Source of the DNA: Desulfurococcales archaeon
Lineage (GTDB): Archaea > Thermoproteota > Thermoprotei_A > Sulfolobales > WAQK01
Direction: 5' to 3'
DNA: 5,033 nucleotides
NCBI GenBank assembly: GCA_027016915.1
Contig: JALURJ010000119.1
Coordinates: 1 to 5,033, forward strand
Shown here: piece after piece, positions 1-5,033 of the stretch
Position numbering within the stretch: the stretch's first letter is position 1
Layout of the letters: each line of letters opens with the position of its first letter
Notes under the pieces: generated by a model
Database searches by the model: none
What the model was told of the DNA's origin: nothing
What the model saw: the letters and a program-made list of their open reading frames with translations, nothing else
Program-made: the position numbers and the translations under genes

Positions 1-97
1 ATTGTGGGTGGCCTGATGTTGTTCTTGTTTGGTGGATTAAAATGTTTTTGTAGCATTTAATTCTATCATTGTTTCAACATTTGTGTTAACGTGTAAG

Positions 98-104
98 TTT
101 ATTA
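98..104 (+). promoter_or_regulatory. Possible TATA box for the exported hydrolase gene
   Basis: TTTATTA lies in the AT-rich leader. With the usual archaeal spacing of about 25 bp it would start transcription near base 126, giving a leader of roughly 80 nt to the GTG at 209 or about 30 nt to the ATG at 158. A second AT-rich candidate, TTTAAT at 56-61, would start transcription near 84. The whole stretch 1-120 is AT-rich, so neither match is strongly distinctive. Confidence 0.3.
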
Positions 105-194
105 GAAGCTTTGTTCCATGGTTACTGGAATTCCGTGTGGGTTCGGAGCATGCCGTTATGAGTGTGCGGGAGGCATTGGGGCAGAGTTCTGGCA

Positions 195-204
195 GAGGAG
201 GATC
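195..204 (+). promoter_or_regulatory. Strong Shine-Dalgarno site that sets the start at GTG 209
   Basis: GAGGAGGATC closely matches the archaeal Shine-Dalgarno consensus (complement of the 16S 3' end, GGAGGTGATC type). The GGAGG core at 197-201 leaves 7 nt before GTG 209, which is ideal spacing. The in-frame ATG at 158 has only a GGAG at 145-148, and the GTG at 83 has no visible site. This is why the later start was chosen for the exported hydrolase. Confidence 0.6.
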
Positions 205-208
205 CCGG

Positions 209-1750
209 GTGTTTGGGAGGCTTGTAGCCGTTTTTCTGGGCTTGCTGGTGCTCCTAGGGTCCGTGGGGGCCGTTGCGCCCAGGCCCGCCGCTGCCTGGGA
301 CAAGGATTCCCACTACTACCTCATATACTATCTCGCCATCGCCGTCTGCTTTGAGCCCTCCGAGGCCTACCTCATAGCCATGGGTGACTGGTCTGCCGAC
401 ACGTACCCCGGCACCTCCCCTCTGCCAACCTTCCATGACCTGAAAAGCCGGGATTGGACTAGGTTCGTGAGGGCGGGCCTCAACTACCATGCCTTGGGCG
501 ATTGGGACGATGTGCAGAAAAGGTATGCCGAGCTGAGGGGCCAGGCGTTTGACGCTCTCAGGAACCTTGGTGGGAGTTTTGAGGCAGCCCTCATAAAGCT
601 GGGTGTATACCTTCACTATAGGCAGGACATGTTATCCCATGAGGGCTACAAGCCTCCCCTAGGCCATGCCTTAGCCACGGTGCTCAACGAAGATCCCGAC
701 TCCATGGCAACCAACCCTGCCAAGACCAGGGCCATGATTAACGCCGTGGTTCAGGACCTGACGGAGGCCTGCCTAGCCCTCAACAGGCAACCTAAAGATC
801 CCCGTGGCGGCGCTTTCGACAAGATGGTGTCGGACCTAATAGAGGGGAGCGATCCTGTCTGGAAGAGGCAGCGGACAAGGGTGGCGATAATACTTCTCAC
901 CTACCCCGCAAACATCCCCGTGTCCTACTATGAGATCTACAAGTTGTTTAAGGCCGATACCGCCGGGTACCGGGAGGTGCTGAAGCATAATTCTAAGAGG
1001 GTCGGACAAGAGCTGGAGAAGCTGGTGGGCACCAACCAGTTCCCGCCGCCACAGACGATAGACTTGGAGCTGCTGACGGGCAGAACCTCTAGGATAGTGT
1101 ACCGGGGGGTCGCCGACCCTGTGGATGTGGCGATGCTTCTGGACGACACCTTCCTCGCCGTAGTCAACGACTCGCTTGTTTTCAGAGGCACGGTAACAAT
1201 CTATAATGCTGGCGATACGCCCACACCCCACAACGCCAGCGGCATAGTAGCGCTGCTGGGGGAGGATGGCGACTTCATAGCCGCCCTCGAACTCCCCGGC
1301 TATATGCTGGACCCCGGGGTTAGGGCCCTCTACAACGTCTCTATGACGGTTCCCCTCAGCATCCTCCCCGAAGGCTACGTGATGCTCTACGGCGTTGCTG
1401 ATGGGAGTTGGGAGGACTTCTACTTCTACAACAACGTGTTCCAAATAGCCTTCAACGCATCGGGGTTGAAGAGGTTGTCCGCGTCAGCTACAGGGGTCGG
1501 CAACGCATCGGCGGCCACGTTGACCGCTACGGAGACCTCCACTGTCACCAGCACCGTTACGGAGACCACAACGGTGACGCTAACCCCTACTGGCACTACC
1601 ACCATAACACTCACCACCTTTACTAGGACGTCGAGCAGGACAGTGATGCTGCCGGGCACGGGTGTGGGGGTTGATTTGTTAACTCTGCTGCTGGGCTTAG
1701 TAGCGGTGCTGCTTGCAGCTTTGCTGCTGCGGGGGCTCCTGGCCAGGTAG
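209..1750 (+). CDS. Exported, membrane-anchored putative zinc hydrolase (phospholipase C / S1-P1 nuclease / DUF6765-like)
   Basis: A 513-residue protein if started at GTG 209. The other in-frame starts, ATG 158 and GTG 83, only lengthen the N-terminus. Residues 1-29 form a textbook signal peptide: Arg4, a hydrophobic core, and a c-region ending PAAA. The predicted mature protein begins with Trp30 and has His35 just after it. Further candidate metal ligands are Asp60/Asp64, His76, His94, the cluster His136-x3-Asp140-x3-His144, and His153 followed by PD at 163-164. A mature N-terminal Trp plus His and HxxxD is the ligand pattern of zinc-dependent phospholipase C and S1/P1 nucleases, and the DxDSHYY, HYRQDxxSHxGY and GHA...PD strings recall DUF6765. 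Residues about 300-430 look like a beta-sandwich with five N-x-S sequons (320, 342, 376, 416, 432). A Thr-rich stalk follows (about 439-478), then LPGTG (481-485), a hydrophobic anchor and a short Arg-containing tail. Inferred: an extracellular hydrolase tethered to the cell surface, substrate unknown. Export and anchoring are much surer than the enzyme class. Confidence 0.85.
   Translation: MFGRLVAVFLGLLVLLGSVGAVAPRPAAAWDKDSHYYLIYYLAIAVCFEPSEAYLIAMGDWSADTYPGTSPLPTFHDLKSRDWTRFVRAGLNYHALGDWDDVQKRYAELRGQAFDALRNLGGSFEAALIKLGVYLHYRQDMLSHEGYKPPLGHALATVLNEDPDSMATNPAKTRAMINAVVQDLTEACLALNRQPKDPRGGAFDKMVSDLIEGSDPVWKRQRTRVAIILLTYPANIPVSYYEIYKLFKADTAGYREVLKHNSKRVGQELEKLVGTNQFPPPQTIDLELLTGRTSRIVYRGVADPVDVAMLLDDTFLAVVNDSLVFRGTVTIYNAGDTPTPHNASGIVALLGEDGDFIAALELPGYMLDPGVRALYNVSMTVPLSILPEGYVMLYGVADGSWEDFYFYNNVFQIAFNASGLKRLSASATGVGNASAATLTATETSTVTSTVTETTTVTLTPTGTTTITLTTFTRTSSRTVMLPGTGVGVDLLTLLLGLVAVLLAALLLRGLLAR
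1523..1612 (+). repeat. Three tandem 30-bp units encoding a Thr-rich stalk
   Basis: Three in-frame 30-bp units (1523-1552, 1553-1582, 1583-1612) encode TATETSTVTS, TVTETTTVTL and TPTGTTTITL. The first 15 bases of units 1 and 2 differ at one position; unit 3 has diverged more at the DNA level but keeps the TxTxTTT(V/I)T pattern. Thr/Ser-rich segments just before a C-terminal membrane anchor are a common stalk or linker in archaeal surface proteins and may be O-glycosylated. The arrangement suggests growth by tandem duplication followed by drift. Confidence 0.75.
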
Positions 1751-1756
1751 CCTTGG

Positions 1757-2977
1757 CTAGAGTTTTTCGAGAAGCTCTCCCATCCTCCTTATCGCTTCGT
1801 ATATCCTCTGGGGTGTCTCGGTTGCGAAGCTCAGTCTTACAGAGTATCTGGGGGTTTGGCCGAAGTAGGTTCCAGGTATGGTTGCCACCAGCTTCTCCTC
1901 TAGGAGCTTCTTGGAGAACTGCTCGGCGTCGAGGCCGGCTGGCTCCAGGTACTCCTTGAGGTCTACGAGCATGAACATGGATCCCTTGGCTTTGAGGAAC
2001 CTGGCTTGGGGCAAGTGTTTCCGGAGGGCCTCCGCCATCGTGTCCCTCCTTTTCATATACTCTGGTATAACCTTAGCCAGGTAGTGTTTTCTCAGACCCT
2101 CCCTGATGTAGATGAGGGCTGCATACTGGGCTATGCTGGGCGGGCAGTATACCGCCTCCTCCGCGACGAGCCTTGCCGGGCCTATGAGCCGGGGCGGCCC
2201 GTAGATGTAGCCCAGCCTCCACCCGGGGAAGCCTGGGTCCTTGCTGAAGGTGTTTATCCCTACGACGTTTTCGGGGGCGTGCTTGTAGGGCCAGACGTGG
2301 CTCCCCTCGTAGATCAGGGTTTTGTAGGCCTCGTCGACGAGGAGCCAGATCCCGTGGTCCTGGGCCAGCTCCGCCAACGCCTTGGCGACGTGGCTGTGGA
2401 CCAGCCTGCCGGTCGGGTTGTCGGGGGTTACGAGGATGATCGCCCTGGTCCTCTCGCTGATCTTCTCAGCCACGGCTTCCGGGCTGGGCTGGTACTCCTC
2501 CTCGAGCCTGGTCTCCACGTATACCGGCCTGGCTCCGAAATAGTTGATGAGGGGCTCGTAGCCGAAGTAGGTGGGGTCGGTGAGGATCACCTCGGTGCCC
2601 GGCTCCAGGATCGATGCTAGGGCTGAGAACATGGCGTGCTGGCCGCCTGCCGTGACTATTATCTGGTCCGGGTCGAGCTCGGGCCCTCCCAGGCCCCTTA
2701 TGTCCTCGGCTATAGCCTCCCTGAGGGCTGCTATGCCGTTGCTGGGGGTGTAGCCGTAGTACTTCATGGACTCCTCTTCAAGCAGTTTTGCCACGGCCTC
2801 TCTGAGCTGCCTGACGGGGGGTATGCCGGGCTGCCCCGTGGATAGGAGTATGACGTCCTTGCCCTCCCTGGTGAGCTTCTCCCTGAGCGTGTCTATCTTC
2901 CTGGTGGGGGACTGCCTAAGGGTTGCTGCTACGTGTGGGTTGATTAGGGGATTCTTTGCCAAAGCGTGCCCGGGCAC
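1757..2977 (-). CDS. PLP-dependent aminotransferase, class I/II (aspartate aminotransferase fold)
   Basis: A 406-residue cytoplasmic enzyme of the usual family length, transferring an amino group between an amino acid and a 2-oxo acid with pyridoxal phosphate. Visible signature residues are the TAGGQ phosphate-loop region (109-113), Asn187 in DNPTG, Asp215 in VDEAY (pairs with the PLP pyridine nitrogen), the Schiff-base Lys246 in TFSK, Arg254 in GWRLGY (phosphate contact) and Arg381 in VRLSF (substrate alpha-carboxylate). All key residues are present, so it should be active. The sequence gives no firm substrate; aspartate, alanine, aromatic or branched-chain types are all possible. The start is taken as GTG 2977, close to the transcription start expected from the TATA box at 2996-3004, which would make the mRNA nearly leaderless. 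TTG 2962 is the alternative and would remove five residues. It converges with the exported hydrolase gene, with 6 bp between stops, and follows the CPBP protease gene on the same strand but has its own promoter. Confidence 0.95.
   Translation of the reverse strand: MPGHALAKNPLINPHVAATLRQSPTRKIDTLREKLTREGKDVILLSTGQPGIPPVRQLREAVAKLLEEESMKYYGYTPSNGIAALREAIAEDIRGLGGPELDPDQIIVTAGGQHAMFSALASILEPGTEVILTDPTYFGYEPLINYFGARPVYVETRLEEEYQPSPEAVAEKISERTRAIILVTPDNPTGRLVHSHVAKALAELAQDHGIWLLVDEAYKTLIYEGSHVWPYKHAPENVVGINTFSKDPGFPGWRLGYIYGPPRLIGPARLVAEEAVYCPPSIAQYAALIYIREGLRKHYLAKVIPEYMKRRDTMAEALRKHLPQARFLKAKGSMFMLVDLKEYLEPAGLDAEQFSKKLLEEKLVATIPGTYFGQTPRYSVRLSFATETPQRIYEAIRRMGELLEKL
2966..2977. promoter_or_regulatory. 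Perfect 12-bp palindrome over the aminotransferase start codon
   Basis: GTGCCCGGGCAC is a perfect palindrome whose right-hand end is the complement of the GTG start codon at 2975-2977. It sits at or just past the transcription start expected from the TATA box at 2996-3004, and shares four bases with the next inverted repeat. It could be a repressor site or an RNA hairpin, or simply GC-rich coding sequence; the sequence alone does not decide. Confidence 0.4.
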
Positions 2978-2992
2978 CCCGGTGCGGGGTGC
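2974..2992. promoter_or_regulatory. Perfect 7-bp inverted repeat between TATA box and start codon (operator-like)
   Basis: GCACCCC at 2974-2980 and GGGGTGC at 2986-2992 are exact inverted copies around a 5-nt centre. The repeat begins 3 bp downstream of the TATA box and runs into the start codon, so a bound protein would block RNA polymerase. A 19-bp dyad is a suitable size for a dimeric archaeal regulator such as an Lrp/AsnC-type protein, but the regulator identity is a guess. Confidence 0.5.
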
Positions 2993-2995
2993 ATC

Positions 2996-3004
2996 TTATT
3001 TAAA
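2996..3004 (-). promoter_or_regulatory. TATA box for the aminotransferase gene
   Basis: Read on the minus strand this is TTTAAATAA, a near-ideal archaeal TATA box, preceded by GGAAAATG, which resembles a purine-rich BRE. Its centre near 3000 predicts transcription starting around 2973-2977, right at the GTG start. It is an AT-rich island in an otherwise GC-rich 70-bp gap between two same-strand genes. Confidence 0.75.
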
Positions 3005-3044
3005 CATTTTCCCTAAGACTCCGCGGGGAATAGTGCTGGAAACG

Positions 3045-3060
3045 CCCCTACCTGTAGGGG
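3045..3060. repeat. Perfect inverted repeat spanning the CPBP protease stop codon
   Basis: CCCCTAC (3045-3051) and GTAGGGG (3054-3060) are exact inverted copies separated by 2 bp. As RNA it would fold with a 6-bp stem and 4-nt loop. On the minus strand it covers the last codons and the TAG stop of the protease gene. No U-run follows, so it is not a classical terminator; it might mark the mRNA 3' end or affect its stability. Confidence 0.5.
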
Positions 3061-3638
3061 GCTATGAGGAGGGCCAGGTATAGCCAGGCCACGTGGCTGA
3101 GGGCTGACGCCGCCACACCGTACCTGTGGGCCTCGTGGCCAAGGATCAGGCCCGCCACCAGGGCTGCGGCTACGAGCACGGGGTTCCCAGTGGAGGCGTG
3201 GACGAGGGCGTAGGGTATGCTGGCCGCCGCCCAGTGGAGGCCCAGCCTCCCCACAACCAGCTTCTCCTGGAGGCCTCCCCTCCAGTAGACCTCCTCCCAG
3301 AACCCTATCCACGCCAGGGGGGCTGCTAGGAGGGGGCTGCGGCCAACCATCCCGTAGACGCTCTCCACCCCTCCGCCCATGCCGAGGGCCTCCGCCGCCA
3401 GGTTTCCGGCGGCGAACGCGGTGTATAGGGCAGCTGTGTAGCCCAGGGCCGCTGCCATGCTCGGGGCGCTGGGCTTGAATGTGTCCCTGACGCCAAGGAT
3501 GTGGATTGTGGCTGCTCCCAGGAGGCCTGTGGAGGCTGCCATGGCTGCTATGAAGTGCTGCTTGAAGACCAGGAAGGTGAGGGGCCAAAGTATCCAGGGT
3601 GCAGCAACGTATGCTGCTAGCAGTGGGCGCTGGTTCAA
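3048..3638 (-). CDS. CPBP family (CAAX/Abi-type) intramembrane metalloprotease
   Basis: A 196-residue, very hydrophobic protein with about six membrane-spanning stretches, rich in Ala and Leu. The family's first motif EExxxR is intact at 115-120 (EEVYWR) and is followed by a gap and His147 (YALVH, equivalent to the FxxxH motif with Tyr for Phe). His182 in ALSHVAW is the third motif, but the Asn/Asp usually found four residues later is Leu186. Family members are membrane proteases related to Rce1 CAAX peptidase; in prokaryotes the substrates are mostly unknown. The start is taken as TTG 3638 because GGAGG (3648-3652) lies 9 nt upstream and a TATA-like box lies at the right distance. TTG 3680 would add 14 residues. 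The frame stays open further upstream, to 4091, but that part lies antisense to the aminopeptidase gene, is not hydrophobic, and is rejected. The gene diverges from the M55 peptidase. Confidence 0.85.
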   Translation of the reverse strand: MNQRPLLAAYVAAPWILWPLTFLVFKQHFIAAMAASTGLLGAATIHILGVRDTFKPSAPSMAAALGYTAALYTAFAAGNLAAEALGMGGGVESVYGMVGRSPLLAAPLAWIGFWEEVYWRGGLQEKLVVGRLGLHWAAASIPYALVHASTGNPVLVAAALVAGLILGHEAHRYGVAASALSHVAWLYLALLIAPYR

Positions 3639-3647
3639 GGCGGCGCG

Positions 3648-3652
3648 CCTCC
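3648..3652 (-). promoter_or_regulatory. Shine-Dalgarno site deciding the TTG start of the CPBP protease
   Basis: Read on the minus strand, GGAGG lies 9 nt before the TTG at 3638-3636. Together with a TATA-like box centred near 3683, which predicts transcription from about 3657, it gives a self-consistent short leader of about 19 nt. The earlier TTG at 3680 has no comparable site. Confidence 0.55.
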
Positions 3653-3678
3653 AGGCCAGCTTATCTCGGGTGCGGGGC

Positions 3679-3686
3679 AATTTATC
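3679..3686. promoter_or_regulatory. TATA-like box in the divergent promoter region
   Basis: The plus strand reads ATTTATCG and the minus strand GATAAAT. On the minus strand it fits the CPBP protease leader. On the plus strand it would start transcription near 3708, giving about 18 nt before the aminopeptidase ATG at 3726. A second TTTTAT at 3705-3710 also exists on the plus strand, as does GATAA (minus) at 3661-3665, so assignments are tentative. Confidence 0.45.
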
Positions 3687-3689
3687 GGT

Positions 3690-3701
3690 TGCCCGGGGGC
3701 A
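3690..3701. promoter_or_regulatory. Inverted repeat TGCCC-GG-GGGCA in the divergent promoter
   Basis: Two exact 5-bp inverted arms separated by 2 bp, lying between two TATA-like elements in the 87-bp space between the protease and aminopeptidase genes. The same arms, without the 2-bp spacer, occur at the aminotransferase start (2967-2976). Short GC-rich arms are expected by chance in such a genome, so this is a weak call. Confidence 0.3.
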
Positions 3702-3725
3702 CAGTTTTATCCGCCGCCACGATCT

Positions 3726-4577
3726 ATGACTGGGTGCAGTGTTTTGGGCGGACACGCCTTCATATCCGTCGACGCTGAGGGCATGCCCTACATTGTTGGC
3801 AGGGTCCATATGGGGCCTGGCGACAAGCTGTTCCAGGAGCTCCGCGAGGCTATGAGCAGGGTTACCTACGCTGTCGCCGGCGAACTCCTCCGCAGGGGCT
3901 TTGGGGGCGTGGTGGTGGCGGATAGCCATGGAAGCATGGTTAACATAGACCCCTTCAAGGCTCCGCGCGGAGTAGCCATAGTGAGGGGGTTTCCGAGGCC
4001 CCTGGCCATGGTGGCGGGGGCCCGGGGTGCGCGGGCTGCGTACCTGCTGGGCTACCACACCTCGCCTCAGGGTGGAGGGGTTCTGGGCCACACGTATTCA
4101 GGGAGGATAGTGCAGAGGCTCCTGCTGGGAGGGGAGCCTGCCAGCGAGTACCTCCTCAACTCCTACGCCCTCGGCGAGCTGGGAGTCCCTGTGGTTATGG
4201 TTGCCGGCGACAAGGCTCTCCAGCCCGAGGTTGAGAAGCACACCCCCTGGGCGGTCTTCGTCCCCCTTAAGGAGCCCCTCTCCCACTTCGCGGCCTGGAG
4301 CCCGAGCCTAGGGGAGGTGGTGGAGTCGCTGAGGGCTGGCGTGGAGGAGTCTCTTGCCAAGCTGGAGGCGGGGGATGCCAGGCCCCTCCAGCCCGGGAAG
4401 GGCCTGGAGTTCGTGGTGGAGTTTAAGAGGCCTTTCCACGCCGACCTGGCGGAGCTATTCCCCTGCGTCGAGAGGCTGGACCCGGTGACTGTCAGGCTTA
4501 CCTGCGGGGGCTTTACCGACAAGTACAGGCTGTTCGAGGGCCTGGTCCTGGCGGCCTACGCCCTCGAGGCCCGGTAG
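3726..4577 (+). CDS. M55 family D-aminopeptidase (DppA-like zinc peptidase)
   Basis: A 283-residue protein, near the 274 residues of Bacillus subtilis DppA, a decameric zinc enzyme that removes N-terminal D-amino acids from short peptides. All known catalytic positions can be matched by motif: Asp16 and Glu18 in SVDAEG, His68 in ADSHGSM, His111 in LGYHTS, catalytic-type His122 in GHTYSG, and Glu141 four residues before NSY. The GELGVPVVMVAGD segment (about 149-161) is also typical. No signal peptide is seen, so it is cytoplasmic; in an archaeon the natural substrates may be ordinary small peptides. ATG 3726 is used; TTG 3744, with a weak GGTG 7 nt upstream, would place the SVDAEG motif nearer the N-terminus as in relatives and cannot be excluded. 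The next gene starts 23 bp after the stop, suggesting an operon with a GMC oxidoreductase. No peptide transporter genes, frequent partners of dppA in bacteria, are visible here. Confidence 0.93.
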   Translation: MTGCSVLGGHAFISVDAEGMPYIVGRVHMGPGDKLFQELREAMSRVTYAVAGELLRRGFGGVVVADSHGSMVNIDPFKAPRGVAIVRGFPRPLAMVAGARGARAAYLLGYHTSPQGGGVLGHTYSGRIVQRLLLGGEPASEYLLNSYALGELGVPVVMVAGDKALQPEVEKHTPWAVFVPLKEPLSHFAAWSPSLGEVVESLRAGVEESLAKLEAGDARPLQPGKGLEFVVEFKRPFHADLAELFPCVERLDPVTVRLTCGGFTDKYRLFEGLVLAAYALEAR

Positions 4578-4600
4578 CCCTCAGGTTTGGGGCGGGCCCT

Positions 4601-5033
4601 GTGTCGAGGCTTCTAAGGGTTTTGGAGGCCCTCTCGGAGGCGGAGTTCGGCACCTCTAGGCCTGCCGAGCTGGTGGGTGGCAGGGTTCTACCCCTCCTTG
4701 GGCAGGGTCCTAGGAGGCTTCTGGGCCTGGCATCGCTTCTCGTCGACCTGGCACCCCTCCTGGGTAGGTGGAGGACCTTCACCTCGATGGGGCTTGAGGA
4801 TAGGAGGAGGTGGCTTAGGGGCCTAAGCCCGGCCGGCCTTGTGGCCGACATGCTTGGGCTCCTCGAGTTCCTCCTGCTGGCGGTATACTATGTTGATAGG
4901 GGTGCGGCCGAGTCCATAGGTTATCGGAGGGAGGAGAGGGTACCGCCGGCTTCCGAGTGTAGGCAGCCCAGGCTCTCCTCGAGGAGGCTTGGTAGGGGGT
5001 ACGACGTGGTTGTGGTTGGCAGCGGGGCCGGGG
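4601..5033 (+). CDS. GMC-type FAD-dependent oxidoreductase, N-terminal part (cut by window end)
   Basis: An open frame from GTG 4601 to the window edge, 144 complete codons with no stop. Residues 1 to about 125 are Leu/Arg-rich and probably helical, with FTSMGLEDRRRWLRGLS near residues 62-78 and VYYVD near 100; residues 134-144 are GYDVVVVGSGAG-like, ending in the FAD-binding glycine motif GxGxxG (Gly140, Gly142). A helical N-terminal extension of about 130 residues before the dinucleotide-binding fold, with an F-x-x-x-x-x-E-R-R type segment and a YY, is typical of GMC oxidoreductases of the long-chain alcohol oxidase group. The catalytic C-terminal half is outside the window, so the substrate (an alcohol or sugar) and the GMC assignment itself remain provisional; another FAD oxidoreductase is possible. 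It follows the M55 peptidase by 23 bp on the same strand with no promoter visible between, so they are probably co-transcribed. No clear Shine-Dalgarno site precedes the GTG. Confidence 0.75.
   Translation, partial: MSRLLRVLEALSEAEFGTSRPAELVGGRVLPLLGQGPRRLLGLASLLVDLAPLLGRWRTFTSMGLEDRRRWLRGLSPAGLVADMLGLLEFLLLAVYYVDRGAAESIGYRREERVPPASECRQPRLSSRRLGRGYDVVVVGSGAG

Noticed and set aside
1..60. Possible tail of an upstream hydrophobic protein (frame 1, ending TAA at 58-60)
   Set aside because: Only 19 codons are visible in AT- and T-rich sequence, too little to tell from non-coding DNA.
83..208. GTG 83 or ATG 158 as start of the exported hydrolase
   Set aside because: Both remain possible, but they give a long non-hydrophobic lead before the signal peptide, while GTG 209 has a near-consensus Shine-Dalgarno site.
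836..1444. 202-residue minus-strand open frame
   Set aside because: Antisense to the exported hydrolase; no motif or promoter, and the plus-strand frame has signal peptide, sequons and anchor.
2006..2620. 204-residue plus-strand open frame
   Set aside because: Antisense to the aminotransferase, whose motifs are all intact; composition is that of a shadow frame in GC-rich DNA with no recognisable motif.
3013..3588. 191-residue minus-strand open frame
   Set aside because: Same strand but a different frame from the CPBP protease; Pro/Gly/Arg-rich shadow with no motif.
3639..4091. Upstream extension of the CPBP protease frame to a 347-residue protein
   Set aside because: The added residues are low-hydrophobicity, His/Pro/Arg-rich and lie antisense to the well-supported M55 peptidase; the promoter elements and Shine-Dalgarno site favour TTG 3638.

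Overview
The window looks like a piece of a hyperthermophilic crenarchaeal chromosome, most likely Desulfurococcales and Aeropyrum-like. This is inferred from the GC-rich genes packed on both strands, heavy use of AGG for Arg and ATA for Ile, GTG and TTG start codons, archaeal TATA boxes, Shine-Dalgarno motifs inside short leaders, and a Thr-rich stalk plus C-terminal membrane anchor on a secreted protein. No database search was possible, so the species is a guess.

Layout. Bases 1 to about 200 are AT-rich and non-coding. They lead into a plus-strand gene (209-1750) for a large exported protein: signal peptide, an N-terminal His/Asp-rich domain resembling the zinc phospholipase C / S1-P1 nuclease / DUF6765 group, a probable beta-sandwich with several N-glycosylation sequons, a Thr-rich stalk of three 10-residue repeats, and a membrane anchor preceded by LPGTG. 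It ends tail to tail, 6 bp away, with a minus-strand class I/II PLP aminotransferase (1757-2977). The aminotransferase promoter is clear, and two overlapping perfect inverted repeats sit exactly between its TATA box and start codon. Upstream of it on the same strand is a small CPBP/CAAX-type intramembrane protease gene (3048-3638, TTG start). A compact 87-bp divergent promoter region (3639-3725) separates the protease from a plus-strand M55 D-aminopeptidase (DppA-like, 3726-4577). The aminopeptidase is followed 23 bp later by the start of a GMC-type FAD oxidoreductase, cut by the window end (4601-5033).

How the genes fit together. The M55 peptidase and GMC oxidoreductase are probably co-transcribed. 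A peptidase next to an aminotransferase suggests peptide and amino-acid turnover, but the link is only positional. A TGCCC...GGGCA motif occurs both at the aminotransferase start and inside the divergent protease/peptidase promoter, so a shared regulator is conceivable. The least ordinary items are the surface-anchored putative metallohydrolase and the operator-like palindromes. I see no mobile element, CRISPR array, tRNA or rRNA.
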